This document shows positions 39,251 to 44,129 of a stretch of DNA of 44,129 nucleotides, in pieces (position 1 is the first letter of the stretch; every line of letters begins with the position of its first letter). Source of the DNA: Clostridia bacterium (lineage in GTDB: Bacteria > Bacillota > Clostridia > Oscillospirales > Acutalibacteraceae); the NCBI GenBank assembly GCA_017450005.1, contig JAFSYM010000080.1:1-44129 (forward strand), read 5' to 3'. A program made the translations under genes and the position numbers. The notes below the pieces were generated by a model. That model was not told the origin of the DNA and did no database searches. It saw nothing but the letters and a program-made list of their open reading frames with translations.

Positions 39251-40258
39251 TTACTGCGTTTTCTTTTTTTCTCCCAGGAAGAGAAGCGATGTAACTTTGG
39301 TTTTCCTTAAGAGATGTATAATCAGCATACAGGCGAGAATCAGCACAATTGCAGTGATTGGCGCAAGGATATAATTCAGAAGCCACATCTTATTCTCAAA
39401 GAACACATGGAAATGATACCGCTGTGCGATCGTTTTTAATTCAGGAATCATAACATATCCGTGTATGACGTAGATACCCAGCGAATCCTTTCCGATTCTG
39501 CAAATCCACCGGTGAATCCGGTCTGATGCATGTATGCTGTATAACCAGTGCATAACAAAAACCGCGGCAAAGGTTCCGACGACCGAATAAACGGTTCTGT
39601 AAAAGTGAACGAAAAAATCAGGATGCAGGAAATAACTTGAGCCGAAAGCGTAGACAGTATAATCGTATTTGTAAAAGAAGCAAAGCACGATAAACACTGC
39701 AATGATACCTATTTTCAAAGCGATGTGCCATTCTGTAATCTTGATCTGAAAGGCATTGATCGAATAGCCCAACGCCAACGGCAGGAACATCCAGGATAAA
39801 TACCATGTATCGGACGGGAATAAGAACATGCCTACCGAGATGAGCGCCAGGGCAATATAGAACAGCGTATCGCTGCGCAGAATTTTTCTGCAAACAATCA
39901 AACCTATACTGCACACAAAATAGGCCCATAGATACCAGATCGTCAGAAACCGCAGATCTTTCACAACGGTAAACTGCGCTATAATGGATATGATCAATTC
40001 CCAGATCAAACACGGAACCAAAACCCTGAGCACTTTATCGGAGATCAGTTGTATAAAAGTCTTTGATTTGTTTATAGACAGGAACAACAGATAACCGCTG
40101 ATTCCCATGAATAGCGGCATTCCGAAAGCGCTGCTGAAAGTCTTGATGTTAAATATATTCTGGCCGCCCCACAAAGCAGTTGTGCAATGTCCCCAAACGA
40201 TCATGAGCGTCAGGCAGCCCTTCATGTAATCGAAGAAGTCGTTTCGCTTATTTGACAT
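39251..40258 (-). CDS. Acyltransferase family 3 membrane protein
   Basis: 335 residues, about ten hydrophobic helices. Start signature of acyltransferase family 3 (PF01757): NDFFDYMKGCLTLMIVWGHC with the catalytic-type His in VWGHCT, AFGMPLFMGISGYLLF, and near the end GKDSLGIYVIHGYVM. Members O-acetylate surface sugars or peptidoglycan. The gene is clearly AT-rich (one 60-base line, 39301-39360, is about 38% GC by count) against its GC-rich neighbours, and its ribosome site is weak, so it is a likely recent acquisition. It lies 30 bases after glyA on the same strand and may be read from the glyA transcript. Confidence 0.87.
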   Translation of the reverse strand: MSNKRNDFFDYMKGCLTLMIVWGHCTTALWGGQNIFNIKTFSSAFGMPLFMGISGYLLFLSINKSKTFIQLISDKVLRVLVPCLIWELIISIIAQFTVVKDLRFLTIWYLWAYFVCSIGLIVCRKILRSDTLFYIALALISVGMFLFPSDTWYLSWMFLPLALGYSINAFQIKITEWHIALKIGIIAVFIVLCFFYKYDYTVYAFGSSYFLHPDFFVHFYRTVYSVVGTFAAVFVMHWLYSIHASDRIHRWICRIGKDSLGIYVIHGYVMIPELKTIAQRYHFHVFFENKMWLLNYILAPITAIVLILACMLIIHLLRKTKVTSLLFLGEKKKTQ

Positions 40259-40288
40259 AGCTTACACCCGATTCATTGAATACAATTA

Positions 40289-41482
40289 TTATTCCATCGT
40301 GCGGATAATGGCGTCGATCCGCTGCGCAACGGCCACGAAGTCTGCCTCCTTGTAGCCCTTTGTCGTCATAGCGGCGGTGCCGATGCGGATGCCGCTCGTC
40401 TCGACGGGACTTCTCTTTTCAAACGGAACGCAGTTTTTGTTGACCGTGATGTCATGCTGATCCAGCGTATCCTGCACGCGTTTGCCCGTCAGGTGCGGAT
40501 GCGTTTCGCTCAGGTCGATCACGAACAGGTGATTATCCGTACCGCCGGTCACGATGTGATAGCCCAGCCGGACGAACTCGCTGCACATGGCCTTGCTGTT
40601 GCGCACGACCTGGCGGATGTATTCGCGGTATTCCGGCGTGCAGGCTTCTTCCGCAGTCACGGCTTTGCCTGCGACGGCGTGCTGCAGCGCGCCGCCCTGG
40701 CAGCAGGGGAAGATGCCGCTGTCGATCTTTCCGGCCAGCTCTTTGCGGCAGAAGATCAGTCCGCCGCGCGCGCCGCGCAGTGTTTTATGCGTGGTTGTCG
40801 TCACAATATCCGCAATGCCGAACGGCGACGGATGCTCGTGTCCGGCGACAAGACCGGCAATATGCGCCATGTCCGCCATGAAATAGGGACGATACGTTTC
40901 GTCGCTGTTCTTTTCGATTGACGCGCGGATTGCAGCAAAGTCGATGATGCGCGAGTATGCGCTTGCGCCGGCGAGCACAAGCGCCGGTTTGCGGTCGCGG
41001 ATCTTTTTTTCAATGTCCGCGTAGTCGATATATCCGTCTGCCGTCAGGTCGTAATTCACCACATGAAAGAGTTTGCCGACGATGTTCACTGGACTGCCGT
41101 GCGTCAGATGACCGCCGTCGCTCAGACGCATGGAAAGGATCGTATCGCCCGGCTGCAGCACAGCCATGTACGCAGCAAGGTTCGCGGACGAACCGCTGTG
41201 CGCCTGCACATTGACGTGGTAGTCTGTGTCGAACACCTTGCGCCACATATCGCAGCAGTATTCTTCCAGCTCGTCCACGTACTGACACCCGCCGTAATAC
41301 CGGCCTTTATGGCCTGAATAGCGGTGGGTCGGGTACCCTTCGGAGTACTTGTTCGTCAGGCACGAAGCGAGCGCGCGGCGCACGTTTTCGCTGACAAAGT
41401 TTTCACTGGCGATCAGCTCGATCGTTTTGTCCTGTCGGTTCTGCTCTTTCTCGATGATGTCAAAGACCCTAGACATAGGCAT
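40289..41482 (-). CDS. glyA: Serine hydroxymethyltransferase
   Basis: 397 residues from ATG 41482 (AAGGA five bases ahead); ATGs at 41488 and 41476 are alternatives, and the longer frame to 41539 lacks a site. PLP enzyme converting serine and THF to glycine and 5,10-methylene-THF. Motifs: ELIASENFVSENVRRA, SEGYPTHRYSGHKGRYYGG, NVQAHSGSSANLAAY, GGHLTHGSPVN, MADMAHIAGLVAG, and VTTTTHKTLRGARGG with PLP Lys233. All core elements are present. It follows the phosphoesterase gene by 62 bases with no clear terminator between them; I see no convincing promoter in that gap. Confidence 0.97.
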   Translation of the reverse strand: MPMSRVFDIIEKEQNRQDKTIELIASENFVSENVRRALASCLTNKYSEGYPTHRYSGHKGRYYGGCQYVDELEEYCCDMWRKVFDTDYHVNVQAHSGSSANLAAYMAVLQPGDTILSMRLSDGGHLTHGSPVNIVGKLFHVVNYDLTADGYIDYADIEKKIRDRKPALVLAGASAYSRIIDFAAIRASIEKNSDETYRPYFMADMAHIAGLVAGHEHPSPFGIADIVTTTTHKTLRGARGGLIFCRKELAGKIDSGIFPCCQGGALQHAVAGKAVTAEEACTPEYREYIRQVVRNSKAMCSEFVRLGYHIVTGGTDNHLFVIDLSETHPHLTGKRVQDTLDQHDITVNKNCVPFEKRSPVETSGIRIGTAAMTTKGYKEADFVAVAQRIDAIIRTME

Positions 41483-41544
41483 ACACATCCTTACTTGATG
41501 AAGTATTTCATGAACAACATATTTTTCGTCAGACGGCAAGTTTT

Positions 41545-42840
41545 TTACGGTATAATAGCCGTAAGCGGTTCGGACTGCATACCGTAGGCGTTTTCCGCGA
41601 CGATCGACACAGTGCAGCCGGATTTTGCGCGCGCGGTGAATCGGACGGTTTCATAACAATCCGCGATCCAGTAATCGTTGACGAGCGTCTGCGTATGGAT
41701 TTCTTTGCCGTTCTGGTTGCAGACGGTCAGGCGGTAGAGGAAGACGATCTGTCCGTCGGTACTTTGGGCAGCGGGCGCAGTGAAAGAATATTTGCTGCCG
41801 ATCTTTTTGACGGAAACATCCGCATTCTTCGGGAAAGCGGGTGCGCTTGCCGCTTTTTGCAGCACATCCGGTGTGTACTGCCGTGCGTCGGCGTTTGCAA
41901 GGTCATGCAGCGTATAGCTGCACAGGAGTTTGCCGCTGAGTGCATCGAAACCGCGCAGACGCACACGGTTTTTCGCGTCCGCTTCAACGATCCAGCATTG
42001 TGCAATCGTTTCATAATTCTCCGGATGCACACGGCTTTTACCGTCCACAGTCAGCTCGGCATAATAGACTGCTCCGGTGCCCACAGCCGTGAACGCGCCC
42101 TGCCAGATGCTGCGCGGGTCGTTGATCGGATAGTGCGAGTGGCCTGAGAAGTGGACGATCTGCGGATAGTCGCAGAAGATGTCTTTGAAATAGTCGATGC
42201 CCCAGCCGTCGATATCGTAGCTGCCGTAAACCGTGTCGGACACATGCTCGTGATGCATGACGAACACGGGCTTTTGCGGATCATCCCGCACGGCTTCGTC
42301 AATCTGCTCGCGCAGCCATTCGCGCTGGTCTTCGCTGTAGTGGTGCAGCGGCGTCTTGGACGCGGACAGACCGATGAAGTGGAAGCCGTTGAGCACGACG
42401 TGGAAATCGGAATCCTGTCCGGTCAGCTCCTCAAAGAGCGCGAGCGACTGCTTGCCGAGCGTGTTGCCGTCGTGACTCTTGGCGACAACGGCCAGACACT
42501 TTGTTTCGCTCTGCAATACGCTGCTGACCGCGCCGCAGAATCCGAGGAACTGCGAGCGGCGTCCCTGGTTTGTCAGGTCGCCGACGAAAAGCGCCGCATC
42601 CAGCTTCTTGTAGGCGGCGTCCTGTTTTGCGTCACTGTAGGCGAGCGAGAGAATCTTCTGGATGCGCTGTGTGCGCACGTCGCCGATCGCTTTGATATGT
42701 GTGTCGCTGGCGACGACAAAGCGAATGACCGGCACGAAATTCTCATTGTCGCGCGGCGCGGTAACGCGGTTGACCGGCTTTCCGACGGAAAGCACGAGCG
42801 TGACGAACGAGAGCAAAACCGTGAGAATTTTCTGCAGCAT
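41545..42840 (-). CDS. Secreted calcineurin-like metallophosphoesterase with an altered GNHD motif
   Basis: 431 residues. Signal peptide (MLQKILTVLLSFVTLVLSVG), phosphoesterase domain (about 38-240), then a beta-rich C-terminal domain resembling Fn3/Ig (about 325-431). Metal motifs: VASDTHI (Asp46, His48), LFVGDLTNQG (Asp88), MHHEH (His196-197) and SGHSHYP (His234, His236). The normally invariant GNH(D/E) reads AKSHDG (121-124), with Ser in place of the metal-bridging Asn, so the dinuclear site may be weakened or tuned differently. ATG 42840 has AAAGGG ahead and its own promoter. Divergent from a GDPD gene; a joint role in external phosphoester breakdown is plausible. Confidence 0.82.
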   Translation of the reverse strand: MLQKILTVLLSFVTLVLSVGKPVNRVTAPRDNENFVPVIRFVVASDTHIKAIGDVRTQRIQKILSLAYSDAKQDAAYKKLDAALFVGDLTNQGRRSQFLGFCGAVSSVLQSETKCLAVVAKSHDGNTLGKQSLALFEELTGQDSDFHVVLNGFHFIGLSASKTPLHHYSEDQREWLREQIDEAVRDDPQKPVFVMHHEHVSDTVYGSYDIDGWGIDYFKDIFCDYPQIVHFSGHSHYPINDPRSIWQGAFTAVGTGAVYYAELTVDGKSRVHPENYETIAQCWIVEADAKNRVRLRGFDALSGKLLCSYTLHDLANADARQYTPDVLQKAASAPAFPKNADVSVKKIGSKYSFTAPAAQSTDGQIVFLYRLTVCNQNGKEIHTQTLVNDYWIADCYETVRFTARAKSGCTVSIVAENAYGMQSEPLTAIIP

Positions 42841-42865
42841 GGTATCATCCCTTTCTTTTCCTTAT

Positions 42866-42894
42866 ATCATACCAGATTTTCCGGACAGCTTCAA
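42866..42894 (-). promoter_or_regulatory. Promoter of the secreted phosphoesterase gene
   Basis: -35 TTGAAG (42889-42894), a 17-base spacer and -10 TATGAT (42866-42871 on the complement). Between this and the divergent promoter at 43018 I see no further feature. Confidence 0.65.
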
Positions 42895-43017
42895 TAGTGA
42901 TTTGCAACGGATTTGCTGTCAGCGCGGGCGCATGTTTAAGCAATTTTACCGAATAGACGAAAGGGGTTTTGCGGATCGTGTGCACGTAACGGACGAAAGA
43001 AAGATTGTATTTCGGCG

Positions 43018-43046
43018 TTGACCGTCTGACCGTTTTGTGGTATAAT
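43018..43046 (+). promoter_or_regulatory. Promoter of the GDPD gene
   Basis: -35 TTGACC (43018-43023), a 17-base spacer and a perfect -10 TATAAT (43041-43046), just ahead of the AAAGGGGAG ribosome site. Confidence 0.75.
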
Positions 43047-43072
43047 TGCCACAAAGGAAAGGGGAGTTTCTT

Positions 43073-43915
43073 ATGCTTCAATGGATTAACCGCATCATTG
43101 CTACCGTTCTGATTCCGCTGTTCATGGCGACGAATTCGCCGGTATTCTACCTCAAGCAGATGGCGAATCAGCCGAAAGAGCTGATCCCGATTGCCGACAG
43201 CGACGTGATCAAAGAGCCGATGCATATCACCGCGCACCGCGGCGTCAACGGCCTTGCGCCCGAAAACACGCTGCCGTCCTATGAGCTGGCGGTCGAGCAC
43301 GGCTACTATTCCGCCGAGTGCGACATCAAACTCACGAGCGACAACGTCTGGGTGCTCAGCCATGATTCGCTGGTGAGCAGCAATTTCTGGCAGTTGGGAA
43401 CGATTGCACACACAGATTTTGCCACGCTGCGCACGTATCCATACAACTCCGGCGCGAATTTCTGGCTGTATCCCGACCTGCGCATCGCCACGCTCGATGA
43501 GTTTTTGGATGTATTTGCAGGCAGCAATACGCGCCCGCAGATCGAGATCAAAACGTCCAACTACGACATGCTGCATACCGTGCTTGAAGCCGTGCGCGCC
43601 AAGGGTATGGAAAAGCAGGCGATCATCATTTCGTTTGACCTCAAGCAGCTGCAGATCATCCGCGATCTGGACCCGGACATTGAGCTGTGGTATCTGGTTT
43701 ACGGCATCACGCAGAAAAAGATCGACGAGGCAAAGGCGCTCGGCAACTGCTGGCTGTCCGCCGACCGCAAGACGAATAACGAAAGAACCATCCGAAAGGC
43801 GCTCTCGCAGGACGTCGGACTGTCGCTGTGGACAGTCGACTCCGTCAAGGACACCGAGAAACTGTACAACATGGGCGTGCGCTACATCGAAACCGACCGC
43901 CTGTGCAACGGTTGA
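43073..43915 (+). CDS. Glycerophosphodiester phosphodiesterase family protein
   Basis: 280 residues from ATG 43073, after AAAGGGGAG; nine extra upstream residues were discarded. An N-terminal hydrophobic stretch (MLQWINRIIATVLIPLFMAT) is a likely anchor. GDPD barrel motifs: HITAHRGVNGLAPENTLPSY (His55, Arg56, Glu64, Asn65, Thr66), AECDIKLTSD (Glu82, Asp84), VLSHDSL (His97 as general acid), QIEIKT and LWTVDSV near the end. All catalytic and metal residues are present. It would release glycerol-3-phosphate from deacylated phospholipids at the cell surface. Monocistronic as far as can be seen. Confidence 0.92.
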   Translation: MLQWINRIIATVLIPLFMATNSPVFYLKQMANQPKELIPIADSDVIKEPMHITAHRGVNGLAPENTLPSYELAVEHGYYSAECDIKLTSDNVWVLSHDSLVSSNFWQLGTIAHTDFATLRTYPYNSGANFWLYPDLRIATLDEFLDVFAGSNTRPQIEIKTSNYDMLHTVLEAVRAKGMEKQAIIISFDLKQLQIIRDLDPDIELWYLVYGITQKKIDEAKALGNCWLSADRKTNNERTIRKALSQDVGLSLWTVDSVKDTEKLYNMGVRYIETDRLCNG

Positions 43916-43989
43916 ATGGATTATACAACTGTCAGGAACAACTGAATCATAACGATTAGGTAAAGAAGAAACAGGGCTTTTTCGCACAT

Positions 43990-44129
43990 TGATATGCTCC
44001 CTCTATGAGAGACAATGAAATAAAAAAAGCATTGTCTACATAGGGGGAGAATTTTATGTCAAAAAGAATACCAATAAGCACGGAAGAAAAGATTCAAGTA
44101 GTGAGAGAATGTATAGAAGGAAGGAAAAA
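43990..44129 (+). mobile_element. Left part of an AT-rich insertion sequence
   Basis: From about 43990 the base composition turns AT-rich. CTCCCTCTATG and CATAGGGGGAG-type arms (43996-44017 and 44030-44049) form an imperfect inverted repeat just upstream of a transposase start, a layout seen at the left ends of clostridial IS3-like elements. The exact outer end and the right end cannot be set from this window. Confidence 0.6.
44056..44129 (+). CDS. Transposase N-terminus, IS3/helix-turn-helix type (cut by window end)
   Basis: ATG 44056 is preceded by GGGGGAGA. Only 24 codons are visible, starting MSKRIPISTEEKIQVVRECI and continuing EGRK. The STEEKIQVVRECIEGRK segment resembles the first helix of the helix-turn-helix OrfA/InsE-type transposases (IS3 family) and related HTH transposases. 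The codon use is AT-rich, unlike the host genes. The family cannot be settled from so few residues. Confidence 0.65.
   Translation, partial: MSKRIPISTEEKIQVVRECIEGRK

Overview
The window (44.1 kb, GC roughly 55-60% by eye) reads as chromosome of a GC-rich member of Bacillota, class Clostridia, probably Oscillospirales or a relative. The reasons are strong AGGAGG-type ribosome sites, TTG and GTG starts, a CIRCE/HrcA heat-shock operon, Mn2+ (yybP-ykoY) and ZTP (pfl) riboswitches, an AgrC/LytTR-type two-component pair, GPH symporter and GH36 sugar genes, and palindromic intergenic repeats of the kind common in gut clostridia. The taxonomic call is an inference. No tRNA, rRNA or CRISPR array was seen.

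Layout. 1-3934 (+): 3' end of lepA, a sialidase-fold protein one base after it, a GPH sugar symporter and a CapA-like protein. 3935-4422: terminator, a 134-bp palindromic repeat and a second terminator. 4423-7330 (-): a Ca2+/Mn2+-type P-type ATPase under a manganese riboswitch. 7423-11184 (+): an alpha/beta-hydrolase-like protein and a GH36 alpha-galactosidase. 11244-13927 (-): an AlaA-like aminotransferase and an iron-type alcohol dehydrogenase, each with its own promoter. 13960-16028 (-): a LytTR regulator and GHKL kinase pair. 16083-17261: a 368-bp MITE-like element, then an MntA-HepT toxin-antitoxin cassette bracketed by perfect 39-bp copies of one terminator. 17273-19106 (-): fhs under a ZTP riboswitch. 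19126-20500 (-): a lipoprotein and a CYTH protein.

20503-25797 (+) is a tightly coupled six-gene operon: mutY, fliB-like, GH99/WbsX-like, a DUF4298-nitroreductase fusion, a YkuE-like phosphoesterase and a PPC protein. 25847-26328 (-) is an Rrf2/IscR-type regulator, divergent from a LysR regulator (26365-27282). The LysR gene precedes metY, whose leader carries LysR-type palindromes, a terminator with a mutually exclusive antiterminator, and a 24-codon ORF. 29009-32432 (+): an M20 peptidase, an AhpD-like protein, an SDR dehydrogenase and a LURP-one-like protein. A YhhN protein (-) follows.

33279-39250 (+) is hemW, then the CIRCE-controlled hrcA-grpE-dnaK-dnaJ operon. In many Firmicutes lepA lies directly upstream of hemW-hrcA; here about 33 kb separates them. 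39251-41482 (-): glyA and an AT-rich acyltransferase. A secreted phosphoesterase (-) and a GDPD (+) diverge at 42.9 kb. The window ends in the left part of an AT-rich IS element with the start of its transposase.

One-carbon metabolism (fhs, glyA), sulfur amino acids (LysR-metY), sugar scavenging (symporter, alpha-galactosidase, sialidase-like and GH99-like proteins), metal homeostasis and proteostasis are the recognisable themes. Assignments rest on reading motifs by eye; no database search was run.
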